From Clostridia bacterium (GTDB lineage: Bacteria > Bacillota > Clostridia > Oscillospirales > Acutalibacteraceae): DNA of 64,000 bases. Both the position numbers and the translations under genes were made by a program. The notes under the pieces are model-generated. The model saw nothing but the letters and a program-made list of their open reading frames with translations. It was not told the origin of the DNA and did not search any database. Location of the stretch: contig CAAFXS010000066.1 of assembly GCA_900767025.1 (NCBI GenBank), positions 1-64,000 on the forward strand, read 5' to 3'. Shown here piece after piece: positions 8,573 through 16,630 of the stretch (its first letter is position 1; every line of letters begins with the position of its first letter).

Positions 8573-9531
8573 TACCGTCTTTCCTCCTCGTATTTTTGAT
8601 AAGCATTAACAATATCCTGCACCAGCTTATGCCTTACAACATCCTTCTGACTGAACCTGCAGATAGCAATATCGTCAATGTTTTTAAGAATATTTAAAAC
8701 CTTTTTAAGCCCTGATTTTTTACCGTCGGGCAGGTCAATTTGTGTAATATCGCCTGTGATAACCATTTTTGAATTAAATCCAAGACGGGTGAGAAACATT
8801 TTCATCTGCTCCGGCGTGGTATTCTGCGCCTCGTCAAGAATAATAAAGCTGTCATCAAGAGTTCGTCCTCTCATATACGCAAGAGGTGCAACCTCAATAG
8901 CTCCCCTTTCCTGACAACGCTGAAAGTTCTCTGCACCCAGCATATCAAAAAGAGCGTCGTAAAGAGGTCTTAAATAAGGGTCAACCTTGCTCTGCAAATC
9001 GCCGGGCAAAAAGCCAAGCTTTTCGCCTGCCTCAACAGCAGGACGGGTAAGGATTATCCTGTTAACCTCCTTGGCACGAAAAGCAGTAACCGCCATTGCC
9101 ACTGCAAGATAGGTTTTGCCTGTACCGGCAGGACCGATGCCAAAGGTAATTGTGTTGTCGGCAATTGCCTCGCAATACTTTTTTTGACCCAAAGTTTTAG
9201 GCTTAACGGGTCTGCCCTTTGAGGAAATACAGATTGAGTCACTGCCCATTGTACGAAGCTTGTCCTCATTACCCTCAGCAACCAAAGACAGAACATACCT
9301 GACATTCTGCTGCGACAGGCTTTCGCCCCTGCCGATAAGGATTAAAAGAGCATTAAGAGCTCTGCCTGCTTTTGACACACCCTCGGCGTCACCCACAACC
9401 TTAAGCTGTGTTCCCCTTGAAACAATGGATACCCCGTATTCCTTTTCTATTAACTTTACATTTTCGTCAAAGCTGCCGAAAAGGCTGACTGCCTGCTCCA
9501 GCGCTTCAAATTCTATAACCTGTTCTGCCAT
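8572..9531 (-). CDS. ybeZ: PhoH/YbeZ-family ATPase
   Basis: 319 residues. An N-terminal KH-like region (about 5-70) precedes the PhoH domain with Walker A GPAGTGKT (133-140) and Walker B FIILDEAQN, then MKMFLTRLGF and a TGD-type sensor (VITGDITQID). The family is an ATPase, proposed RNA helicase, tied to YbeY in rRNA processing. It sits directly upstream of ybeY with a 1-nt overlap, as in E. coli ybeZ-ybeY-ybeX, and downstream of the corC-like gene, also with a 1-nt overlap. Confidence 0.93.
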   Translation of the reverse strand: MAEQVIEFEALEQAVSLFGSFDENVKLIEKEYGVSIVSRGTQLKVVGDAEGVSKAGRALNALLILIGRGESLSQQNVRYVLSLVAEGNEDKLRTMGSDSICISSKGRPVKPKTLGQKKYCEAIADNTITFGIGPAGTGKTYLAVAMAVTAFRAKEVNRIILTRPAVEAGEKLGFLPGDLQSKVDPYLRPLYDALFDMLGAENFQRCQERGAIEVAPLAYMRGRTLDDSFIILDEAQNTTPEQMKMFLTRLGFNSKMVITGDITQIDLPDGKKSGLKKVLNILKNIDDIAICRFSQKDVVRHKLVQDIVNAYQKYEEERR

Positions 9532-10337
9532 TATTTTTTCTCAACTTTAATTTTTTCAATTCGTCTGTCGCTGACCTCAAGAACGGTAAAGGTCAGGTTT
9601 TCGTAGGTGCAGACCTCCTGCTCCTCGTTTTTACCTGTGGGCAAAAAGCCCAAAAGGCTGATAACAAAGCCTGCCAGGGTATCGTAGTCACCCTCGGGCA
9701 ATTCAACACCTAAAATCTCCGAAACATCGTCAATATCACTGACTCCGTCAAAGGTAAAGGTTTTTTCGTCAATCTGGGTTACCTGCTCCTCATCGTCGTC
9801 GTACTCGTCACGAATGTTACCGACAATACATTCCATAACATCCTCAGTGGTAACAAGACCTGCCGTGCCGCCGTACTCGTCAACAACTATTGCCATCATT
9901 GTTCTGCTTTCAGTCATCTTGGCAAAGAGCTTTCCGCAGGGTATGGTTTCCGGAACAAACATAGGCTCACGGATATAATCTGCTATTTTATCATCTGAAG
10001 TGATTTTTGTTCCCACAAACTTAAGCAAATCCTTCACATATATTATGCCGCAAATATCATCTAAATCATCACGGTAAACAGGAATTCTTGACCTGCCGCC
10101 CTCAATTGACAGCTTAACAACCGCCTCGATGGAATCGTTAATGTCAACTGCGTCAATATCAGTACGGTGGGTCATAATATCACCTGCGTTAAGGTCATCC
10201 CACTCAAAGATATTGTTAATCATATCTCTTTGGTTTTTTTCCAGCTCGCCGACCTGTTCGTCACCCTCAACAAGCTGTTTGATTTCTTCCTCCGTTGAGC
10301 TTTCCTTTTTGAAAAATCTCAGTAGACCGCTGCCCAT
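9531..10337 (-). CDS. CorC/YbeX-like CBS-domain protein
   Basis: 268 residues. After a short amphipathic N-terminus come a CBS pair (from GDIMTHRTDI near 52 to DYGG/TTEDVMECIVG near 170) and a C-terminal CorC_HlyC domain (DYDTLAGFVISLLGFLP). There is no DUF21 membrane part, so it is soluble like E. coli CorC/YbeX rather than a full CNNM transporter. The family is linked to Mg2+/Co2+ efflux and, through its operon, to ribosome maturation. GGAGGG lies 10 nt before the ATG. It is first gene of the operon reaching mutS2 and has its own TTTACA-N17-TATAAT promoter. Confidence 0.85.
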   Translation of the reverse strand: MGSGLLRFFKKESSTEEEIKQLVEGDEQVGELEKNQRDMINNIFEWDDLNAGDIMTHRTDIDAVDINDSIEAVVKLSIEGGRSRIPVYRDDLDDICGIIYVKDLLKFVGTKITSDDKIADYIREPMFVPETIPCGKLFAKMTESRTMMAIVVDEYGGTAGLVTTEDVMECIVGNIRDEYDDDEEQVTQIDEKTFTFDGVSDIDDVSEILGVELPEGDYDTLAGFVISLLGFLPTGKNEEQEVCTYENLTFTVLEVSDRRIEKIKVEKK

Positions 10338-10374
10338 TTAGGCATATCCCTCCATTGTTAAATATTTACATTGT

Positions 10375-10403
10375 ATTATATAATAAAATAACTTATTTGT
10401 AAA
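10375..10403 (-). promoter_or_regulatory. Promoter of the corC-phoH-ybeY-era operon
   Basis: Minus strand: TTTACA, 17 bp, then a perfect TATAAT. Its -35 box (10398-10403) overlaps the -35 box of the opposite promoter for the FkbM gene. Confidence 0.75.
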
Positions 10404-10425
10404 GTACTTCAATTTATGGTATAAT
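10397..10425 (+). promoter_or_regulatory. Promoter of the FkbM-TauE-sulfatase operon
   Basis: Plus strand: TTGTAA, 17 bp, TATAAT, then the start ATG 17 bp after the -10 box. It shares five bases of its -35 box with the divergent corC promoter, so only one polymerase could be bound at a time. Confidence 0.75.
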
Positions 10426-10442
10426 GTTCCACAGGTGATATA

Positions 10443-11504
10443 ATGCTTGAAAAATTAACGGAAAAGGAAAACATTTGGGATTTCCTTGCAAGAGACGGTA
10501 AGCCCGTGGTAATATACGGTATGGGCAACGCCGCAGAAAAAATAATTTCTCTGCTAAAGGGATTTGGCATTGAGGTCAGCGGCGTTTTTGCCAGTGATGA
10601 ATTTGTAAGAGGTCACTCCTTTTTAGGCTACAGGGTAATGAAATACAGTGAGGTATGCGAAAAATACCATGATTTCAATGTTGTGCTTGCCTTTGCAACT
10701 CATATCGACAGTGTTCTTGATAACATAAAAAAAATCAACGGTGAGCACCCTGTTTTTGCACCGGATATTCCTGTTGCCGGGGGCGGACTTTTCACCCTTG
10801 AATATGTGAAGGAGCACGAAAAGGAGTTTGATTTCGTTTATGAACGCCTTGCCGATGAGGAAAGCAAAAGAGTATTTCTAAACACCCTTAACTTTAAAAT
10901 TTCGGGCAAAATAGAATATCTGCTGAATTCCTTTTGCGACAAAAACGATATTTACAAAGATATTTTAAAACTGACAGGCAGTGAAATTATCGCTGATTTA
11001 GGCGCCTATGACGGCGATACAATCCGTGAGTTTACCGCTTTTACAAACGGTAAATACAGTCACATTTACGCCTTTGAGCCTGATGCGAAAACCTTTAAAA
11101 AGCTAAAAAGAAACACAGAGGGTATGGAAAACTGCGATATTTTCAATATGGGTGTATGGTCAAAAAAGGACACTCTTATTTTTGACACACAGTCAAGCAG
11201 AAATTCAAAGCTTTCCTCAAAGGGCGTTCCCGTTGAGGTAACGGATTTGGACAGCTTTATAACCCGGCCGCTGACAATGATAAAAATGGATATTGAGGGC
11301 AGTGAGTTTAAAGCTCTTGAGGGTGCAGAAAAAATCATAAAAAAGTATTCCCCGAAGCTTTATGTGTGCGCATATCACAGGAACGAGGATATGTTCGCTC
11401 TGCCTATGAAAATTCTTGAGCTAAACAGTAATTACAAGCTGTATTTCAGGCACAGCAAATACATTCCTGCCTGGGAAAGTAATTTTTATGCTGTTGTTGA
11501 TTAG
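10443..11504 (+). CDS. FkbM-family SAM-dependent methyltransferase with N-terminal nucleotide-binding-like domain
   Basis: 353 residues. The C-terminal half is a class I methyltransferase of the FkbM type: SAM loop IIADLGAYDGDT (around 183-194), an acidic EPD after beta-2 (AFEPD) and MIKMDIEGSE near 280. The N-terminal 130 residues begin with VVIYGMGNAAEKII, a Rossmann-like glycine motif, as in sugar-modifying proteins of the same arrangement. It probably O-methylates a sugar or lipid-linked glycan; the substrate is unknown. AGGTG lies 6 nt before the ATG. The TauE/SafE gene starts 9 bp after its stop. Confidence 0.8.
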   Translation: MLEKLTEKENIWDFLARDGKPVVIYGMGNAAEKIISLLKGFGIEVSGVFASDEFVRGHSFLGYRVMKYSEVCEKYHDFNVVLAFATHIDSVLDNIKKINGEHPVFAPDIPVAGGGLFTLEYVKEHEKEFDFVYERLADEESKRVFLNTLNFKISGKIEYLLNSFCDKNDIYKDILKLTGSEIIADLGAYDGDTIREFTAFTNGKYSHIYAFEPDAKTFKKLKRNTEGMENCDIFNMGVWSKKDTLIFDTQSSRNSKLSSKGVPVEVTDLDSFITRPLTMIKMDIEGSEFKALEGAEKIIKKYSPKLYVCAYHRNEDMFALPMKILELNSNYKLYFRHSKYIPAWESNFYAVVD

Positions 11505-11513
11505 GAGAACAAA

Positions 11514-12293
11514 ATGATAGTTTTGATTTACTCTGTAATAATTTTTGCCGCAACATTTTTGGGTGCTCTTGTGGGGCTTGGCGGCGGAGTAATAATCAAG
11601 CCGCTGCTTGATGTTATCGGTCACGATTCCATTGATGTGGTTAATTTTATATCCACCTGTGCCGTGTTCAGTATGAGCATAAGCTCAAGCATTAAGCACA
11701 TCCGTGCCAAAACGGAAATTAATTTTCGCCGTATGATTTCAATATCCGTTGGTGCGGTTATCGGTGGGATTTGCGGGTCCTCGCTTTTTGATTATTTGCT
11801 CAATAGGTTTAACCCGGATTTGCTAAAGGGTATTCAGGGAATTATTCTCGGTGTTCTGCTTGTGCTTTCCGTGGTTTATATAAACATAAAAAACGCAAAA
11901 AGCTTTGAAATAAAAAGCCTGCTCGGGTCTGCACTTATAGGGCTTGCAATGGGACTCATTGCCTCCTTTTTGGGTGTGGGCGGCGGACCCATAAATGTTG
12001 CTTTTCTTGTGCTTTTTTTCTCAATGACTATGAAGGAGGCGGCTGTTTACAGCGTTGGCACAATTTTTTTCAGCCAGCTTTCAAAGATAGTTACTATGGC
12101 AGTATCGGGCAGTATACCCACCGTTGACCCGGTAACCGTTATTTTTGCAATAATCTTTGCGGTGCTTGGCGGTATTTTAGGAGCAAAGGTCAACAAAAAA
12201 AGCAATGAAAAAGCCTTGAAAGCCGTATTCACTGTTGTTGTGTCGGCAATTGCGGTTGTTAATTTTTACAATGCCGTAACGGGACTTAAGTAG
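11514..12293 (+). CDS. TauE/SafE-family sulfite/organosulfur exporter
   Basis: 259-residue membrane protein with about eight hydrophobic segments. The two-fold repeat of the family is visible as GLGGG (21-25) in the first half and GVGGG (154-158) in the second. Members export sulfite, sulfonates or sulfoacetate. It lies between the FkbM gene (9 bp gap) and a sulfatase (11 bp gap), so a role in clearing a sulfur product of sulfatase action is plausible but inferred; other members move unrelated anions. Confidence 0.85.
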   Translation: MIVLIYSVIIFAATFLGALVGLGGGVIIKPLLDVIGHDSIDVVNFISTCAVFSMSISSSIKHIRAKTEINFRRMISISVGAVIGGICGSSLFDYLLNRFNPDLLKGIQGIILGVLLVLSVVYINIKNAKSFEIKSLLGSALIGLAMGLIASFLGVGGGPINVAFLVLFFSMTMKEAAVYSVGTIFFSQLSKIVTMAVSGSIPTVDPVTVIFAIIFAVLGGILGAKVNKKSNEKALKAVFTVVVSAIAVVNFYNAVTGLK

Positions 12294-12304
12294 GAGGTAT
12301 CAGT

Positions 12305-13630
12305 ATGAAGAAAAAGAATATTATTTTTTATTTCTCTGACCAGCAGAGATGGGACACCGTTAATGAAGAGATAACGCCTAATCTTTGCAGACTTGCAGAG
12401 GAGGGTGTTGATTTTGAAAACAATTTCACCTGCCAGCCTGTCTGCGGTCCTGCAAGAGCCTGCCTGCAATCCGGCAAATATGCCACGGAAATCGGTTGCT
12501 GGCGAAATGCAATACCGCTGCCAAAGGACACAAAAACCCTTGCTGATTATTTTAACGATGCAGGCTATCAAACCGCTTATATCGGCAAATGGCATCTTGC
12601 CTCGGACCTTATCAAAGGCATAGGATTTCACTGTGAAACCACTGCCGTGCCAAAGGACAGGCAGGGCGGTTATCAGTATTGGCGAGGCGCCGATGTTCTT
12701 GAATTCACCTCCCACGGATATGACGGATATATTTTTGACGAAAACGGTAACAAGCTTGAATTCAAGGGCTACCGTGCCGACTGCATAAATGATTATGCAC
12801 TGGAATTCATTGACAACCGTGACAAAGAAAAACCGTTTTTTATGTTCATAAGTCAGCTTGAGCCACACCACCAAAATGACCGCGGCAGAACCGAGGGGTA
12901 CAAGGAAACCGTTGAAAAATACAAGGATTACCCTATCCCTGATGATTTGACTTTTCTAAAAGGTGACTACCGTGAGGAATATCCGGATTACATATCGGCA
13001 ATTAACAGGCTTGACTACAATGTAGGCAGGCTGGTTGAAAAGCTTAAGGATGCAGGCATTTATGATGATACAATAATCATTTACACCTCCGACCACGGCT
13101 CACATTTCAAGACAAGAAATATGGAATACAAGCGTTCCTGCCACGAAAGCAGTATTCACACTCCGCTGATAATAAAGGGCGGTGGCTTTCAGGGCGGCAA
13201 AAAGGAAATGCGCCTAACATCCCTTATTGACCTGCCGCCCACACTTTTGTCAATGGCAGAAATACCCGTACCCGAGGATTATTCGGGAATTGATTTAACA
13301 CAGATGACAAGTAGTGATGACGAGCTTAGAAACTGCGTATTCATCCAAATCAGCGAGGCGTCAAATTCAAGAGCAATAAGGACGGACCGTTTCAAATACG
13401 AGGTGCGTGACCCGTCACCCGTGGGCTCGGCACACAGTAAGTCAAAGGTGTATTTTGAAAGCTATTTGTATGATTTAAAGAAGGACCCTAACGAAAAAAC
13501 AAATCTTGTTAAGGATTCAAGATACAGCCACATACGCCAGGAGCTTAAATATATGCTCATCGGTGAAATGAAAAAAGCAGGCGAGGAACCACCTGTTATC
13601 CTCCCTGCAGTTAAAGTAAGAAAAAAGTAA
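12305..13630 (+). CDS. Type I sulfatase (formylglycine-dependent)
   Basis: 441 residues. The sulfatase signature C-x-P-x-R is intact as CGPAR (C47-R51) followed by ACLQSGKYAT; C47 must be oxidised to formylglycine, needing a maturase that is not in this window. Metal ligands are suggested by FYFSDQQRWD (11-17) and TSDHGSHF (near 262). No signal peptide is seen, so the enzyme is probably cytoplasmic and acts on imported sulfated sugars. TAGGAGG lies 8 nt before the ATG. It is last of the three-gene operon; a GPH sugar symporter follows in the opposite direction. Confidence 0.9.
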   Translation: MKKKNIIFYFSDQQRWDTVNEEITPNLCRLAEEGVDFENNFTCQPVCGPARACLQSGKYATEIGCWRNAIPLPKDTKTLADYFNDAGYQTAYIGKWHLASDLIKGIGFHCETTAVPKDRQGGYQYWRGADVLEFTSHGYDGYIFDENGNKLEFKGYRADCINDYALEFIDNRDKEKPFFMFISQLEPHHQNDRGRTEGYKETVEKYKDYPIPDDLTFLKGDYREEYPDYISAINRLDYNVGRLVEKLKDAGIYDDTIIIYTSDHGSHFKTRNMEYKRSCHESSIHTPLIIKGGGFQGGKKEMRLTSLIDLPPTLLSMAEIPVPEDYSGIDLTQMTSSDDELRNCVFIQISEASNSRAIRTDRFKYEVRDPSPVGSAHSKSKVYFESYLYDLKKDPNEKTNLVKDSRYSHIRQELKYMLIGEMKKAGEEPPVILPAVKVRKK

Positions 13631-13634
13631 CTGA

Positions 13635-13750
13635 TAAATTAGGGTTTGCGGTGGTGTTATCGTAGTGGGCGGATATTATCCGCCCGAATTGGCGGGCGAC
13701 TGATAGTCGCCCCTACGGTTGTTCATAACAACCTTACAAACCTTAATTTA
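13635..13750 (+). repeat. Family B 116-bp inverted-repeat element, copy 2
   Basis: Same length as copy 1, with better termini: taaattagggtttg at the left and caaaccttaattta at the right are inverted repeats with one mismatch in 14. The three internal hairpins are conserved. It begins 4 bp after the sulfatase stop and ends just before the terminator of the GPH gene, in a convergent gap. No flanking target duplication can be made out. Confidence 0.82.
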
Positions 13751-13756
13751 TCAAAA

Positions 13757-13785
13757 AAGCCTTGCAGTAAAAAACTGCAAGGCTT
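13757..13785 (-). terminator. Terminator of the GPH symporter gene
   Basis: A 12-bp perfect stem aagccttgcagt/actgcaaggctt with a 5-nt loop. On the minus strand it is followed by a run of six T. It sits between convergent genes and may also stop the sulfatase transcript. Confidence 0.85.
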
Positions 13786-13791
13786 AAAATT

Positions 13792-15336
13792 TTATTCTGC
13801 GTTTTCGTTGTTTGCTTTTGCTCTTTTTGCAACAAGCTCGTCAAGCATTCTCTTATGCTCTTTATCCGGCAAAGCGTACTTAAGAGTAGGAACTGCGGAA
13901 AGGAGCATACCGATTGCCGGCGGAATAGAAATAAGGAAGAACATTGCTGCGGCATATTTACCGGCACCTGTTCCGCCGTCATAGGTAAGGAAATCCGCAC
14001 CGTTTGCCAGTGCATCGTTCATAACTGCAACATTTGAGTCACTGTAGCCCACCATTGAATAAACAACTGATGAAAGAAGTGACGCAATACCTGCGGAAAG
14101 CTTTGTGATAAAGCTTTGACCGGAGAAGAAAACGCCGTCGGTACGAACACCGTTTGTATACTCCTCATAGTCAACGCAGTCTGCAATCATAACAGACTGA
14201 AGTACATTAATTCCACCAAGTGCTGCACCTGCAAACAGGAAACAAACAGCAGTTAATATAACCCATACCATTGAGGTTTTAATATCTCCGCCTGCCATTT
14301 TGTAGAACACAAATATAAGTGCAAAGGGAACTGCACCTGCAATTGAGAAGAAATTATAAATCTTCTTTTTCTCAAACTTTTTGATAAGCATCGGGCAAAG
14401 ACCCATTGCTGCAAACTGACCGATGAATATACCCAAAGCAATAAGACCGAGCCTGATAAGAATACCGAAGTTAATGCCGTCTTTAAATATATTCATGATG
14501 TCGCCGTTAGCATAGTAATAGGTTACGAGAGTCATTGCTATGAGCATAAGAAGCTGAATTGGGCTTCTGAGAATACCGGAAATAAGAATCTGACGGAATG
14601 GCTTATTTCTAAACATAATCTGGAAATTCTCTTTAAAGGTATAATGCTCTTTGGACTGCTCAACTCTTTCACGGGTGCAAAGACCTGCAAACTCAAAGCA
14701 AACGGTTGAGAACAAGGTAAACACAATTGCCGTAACTATAAAGCCGTACTGAGACGCCTTTGCAGTGTCATAGCCCTTGTTAACAAAAACGCTGGCAACA
14801 GCCTGTGCAACCTGAACTACAAGCACGCCGATACCCCCGACGCCTGCTGCAATACGGGCAAGGCCCAGTATTTTACTTCTGTCATTCTCGTCCTCGGTCA
14901 TCAGCGATGTAATACCCCAAAGAGGAATATCACAAACCGTGTATGTCATACCCCATGCAATATATGAAATAGCTGCCCAGGCAACGATAAGTGCCTTTTG
15001 GGTAGAGGTTTCAGCCGTTGCATAGTTACCGTTAATAAATGTAAGAATAGTAACAACCGCAATTATCGGCGGGAAGAAAATAAGATAAGGACGGCATTTG
15101 CCCCACTTAGTTCTTGTCCTGTCAACAATTGAGCCCATCATCGGGTCATTGATTGCATCCCACACTCTGGCAATGGCAAAAATCCAGCCAAGCGCCATAG
15201 CCGGCAGGCATATGACATTTTGAAAATAGAAATAAAGACCTGTGGCAATAATATTGTAGATTAAGTTCTGACCGAACATACCTACAAGAAATCCGCCAAG
15301 CTCTTTCTTGGTATATGTGCGTACATTAGCGCCCAT
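13792..15336 (-). CDS. GPH-family (MelB-like) sodium:sugar symporter
   Basis: 514 residues with about 12 transmembrane segments. The GPH/MelB signature is clear: ARVWDAINDPMMGSIVDRTR near 55-75 followed by TKWGKCRPYL, with the cation-site aspartates. GITSLMTEDENDRSK is the cytoplasmic loop of the same family. It should import a glycoside with Na+ or H+; with a sulfatase next door the cargo may be a sulfated sugar, which is inference only. AGGGGTGAT precedes the ATG, and a TTGAAA-N17-TAAAAT promoter lies upstream. Confidence 0.9.
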   Translation of the reverse strand: MGANVRTYTKKELGGFLVGMFGQNLIYNIIATGLYFYFQNVICLPAMALGWIFAIARVWDAINDPMMGSIVDRTRTKWGKCRPYLIFFPPIIAVVTILTFINGNYATAETSTQKALIVAWAAISYIAWGMTYTVCDIPLWGITSLMTEDENDRSKILGLARIAAGVGGIGVLVVQVAQAVASVFVNKGYDTAKASQYGFIVTAIVFTLFSTVCFEFAGLCTRERVEQSKEHYTFKENFQIMFRNKPFRQILISGILRSPIQLLMLIAMTLVTYYYANGDIMNIFKDGINFGILIRLGLIALGIFIGQFAAMGLCPMLIKKFEKKKIYNFFSIAGAVPFALIFVFYKMAGGDIKTSMVWVILTAVCFLFAGAALGGINVLQSVMIADCVDYEEYTNGVRTDGVFFSGQSFITKLSAGIASLLSSVVYSMVGYSDSNVAVMNDALANGADFLTYDGGTGAGKYAAAMFFLISIPPAIGMLLSAVPTLKYALPDKEHKRMLDELVAKRAKANNENAE

Positions 15337-15368
15337 ATAAAATCACCCCTTAAAATTTTGTCAATAAC

Positions 15369-15397
15369 ATTTTAACAGTTATTCACTAAATTTTCAA
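15369..15397 (-). promoter_or_regulatory. Predicted GPH symporter promoter
   Basis: Minus strand TTGAAA, 17 bp, TAAAAT, ending 32 bp upstream of the ATG. Confidence 0.5.
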
Positions 15398-15445
15398 TAT
15401 AGTTTAGTAAAAATTCATAAATTATGCATAAAAAGGATGATTGCG

Positions 15446-15874
15446 TTATAAGAGCTGCTTTTTCATCCAGATATGAGGGCAGTCCTCGTCATAATCCATA
15501 TCGCCGTATTGAGTATATCCCTGCTTTTCGTAAAACTCGGCGGCACGGCACTGGGAATGAAGGAGCACACAGCTGCCGCCCTGCTCCTTAATTAGCCGTT
15601 CTGCCTCCCTTATAACAGCACCTCCTGCGCCCTTGCCCCTGTATTCCTTCATAACCGCAAGCCTGCCGATAAAATATTCCTTTTCGCCCGTGGTATTTTC
15701 CTTACAGTAAAATCTTCCCACGGCAACAGGCTTGTCCCCGTCTGTCATAACAATATGAGTGCTTATATTGTCAATACTGTCAAATTCCTCACGAAATCCC
15801 TGTTCCTTAACAAACACCTCTTCCCTAATATACCTTGCCTGTGAGGGAAGAGTGCTATAGCTTTTAATTTCCAT
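15446..15874 (-). CDS. GNAT-family N-acetyltransferase (ElaA-like)
   Basis: 142 residues. The acetyl-CoA motif reads IGRLAVMKEYRGKGAGGAV (about 68-86), a textbook Q/R-x-x-G-x-G/A. AEFYEKQGY is the C-terminal motif, and the HIWMKK ending resembles ElaA-type members. The substrate is unknown. AAAGGAAG lies 5 nt before the ATG. It follows the LOG gene by 11 bp and is probably cotranscribed with it. Confidence 0.85.
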   Translation of the reverse strand: MEIKSYSTLPSQARYIREEVFVKEQGFREEFDSIDNISTHIVMTDGDKPVAVGRFYCKENTTGEKEYFIGRLAVMKEYRGKGAGGAVIREAERLIKEQGGSCVLLHSQCRAAEFYEKQGYTQYGDMDYDEDCPHIWMKKQLL

Positions 15875-15885
15875 TGATCTTCCTT

Positions 15886-16464
15886 TTAACCGTTTTTAAG
15901 TTCCTTAACCGAATAATTTTCGCTGTCTGCATTGAAATATTCCAAAAGCTCCGGTATACCGTCAACATATCTGTAAAGGCTCTTACAGCTTTCATAAACA
16001 AATTTTTCTTTTATTGAATAGTTAAGCATTTCCTCCAGAGAGTCATAATACCCGTCGATACTGTAAATAGCAATGGGTTTATTATGCCTGCCAAGCTGTT
16101 TTAAGGTCATAACCTCAAAAAGCTCCTCAAAGGTTCCTATTCCCCCGGGCATAATAAGAAACGCGTCCGCCTTATCCTCCATTGTGCCCTTTCTTTCACG
16201 CATAGTATCGGTATAAATAAGCTCATCACATTCCGTATAAAGCGCCTCAATATCAAGCTCCTTAAAGAAATGAGGAACAACACCTGTAATTTTTCCTCCG
16301 CCTTTTTTGAAGCCTCTGGCGGCGGCGCCCATAAGTCCTCGGCCGCCTGCGCCGAAAACAAGGTTGTGACCCTGTCGAGCTAACTCTTCACACATATCCT
16401 CTGCCGCTTTAACATATTTTTTATCAATTTCGCTGCTGGCAGCTCCGAAAACACAAATATTCAT
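15886..16464 (-). CDS. LOG-family protein (TIGR00730 type)
   Basis: 192 residues with a Rossmann-like fold. The lysine-decarboxylase-like signature PGGIGTFEELFE is intact near 105-116, and the phosphate-binding FGAGGRGLMGAAARG near 37-51. Members hydrolyse N6-modified AMP to free base and ribose 5-phosphate, an activity known as cytokinin activation in plants; the bacterial role is unclear. AAGGGG lies 7 nt before the ATG. Confidence 0.9.
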   Translation of the reverse strand: MNICVFGAASSEIDKKYVKAAEDMCEELARQGHNLVFGAGGRGLMGAAARGFKKGGGKITGVVPHFFKELDIEALYTECDELIYTDTMRERKGTMEDKADAFLIMPGGIGTFEELFEVMTLKQLGRHNKPIAIYSIDGYYDSLEEMLNYSIKEKFVYESCKSLYRYVDGIPELLEYFNADSENYSVKELKNG

Positions 16465-16509
16465 AATTTACCCCTTAAAATTTTATACTATCATTATACG
16501 GCAAATATT

Positions 16510-16531
16510 TTGTTATGCTATAACATAACAA
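16510..16531. promoter_or_regulatory. Inverted repeat in the divergent LOG/ymdB gap
   Basis: A perfect 8-bp inverted repeat ttgttatg-ctataa-cataacaa. It sits just upstream of a minus-strand TATAAT (16492-16497) in the position of the LOG -35 region. It could be an operator; no partner is known. Confidence 0.35.
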
Positions 16532-16567
16532 CAATTTTAACACACTGTTAATATTTATGTCAATTTC

Positions 16568-16596
16568 TTGTTTTTGATTATGATTTATAGTATAAT
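16568..16596 (+). promoter_or_regulatory. Promoter of the ymdB-asp23-fakA-recG operon
   Basis: TTGTTT, 17 bp, TATAAT. The -10 ends 34 bp before the TTG start chosen for the downstream gene and excludes the more upstream in-frame start codons. Confidence 0.7.
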
Positions 16597-16630
16597 AAAT
16601 TTGATTACACAATATAGAAACGGTGAAAAA

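Noticed and set aside
12266..12874. 202-codon open frame opposite the sulfatase
   Set aside because: Covers the conserved CGPAR region in antisense; composition follows the sulfatase codons.
13646..13984. 112-codon frame starting in the family B repeat
   Set aside because: The repeat gives a similar short peptide at 3819 by chance of identical DNA; the frame then runs antisense to the GPH gene.
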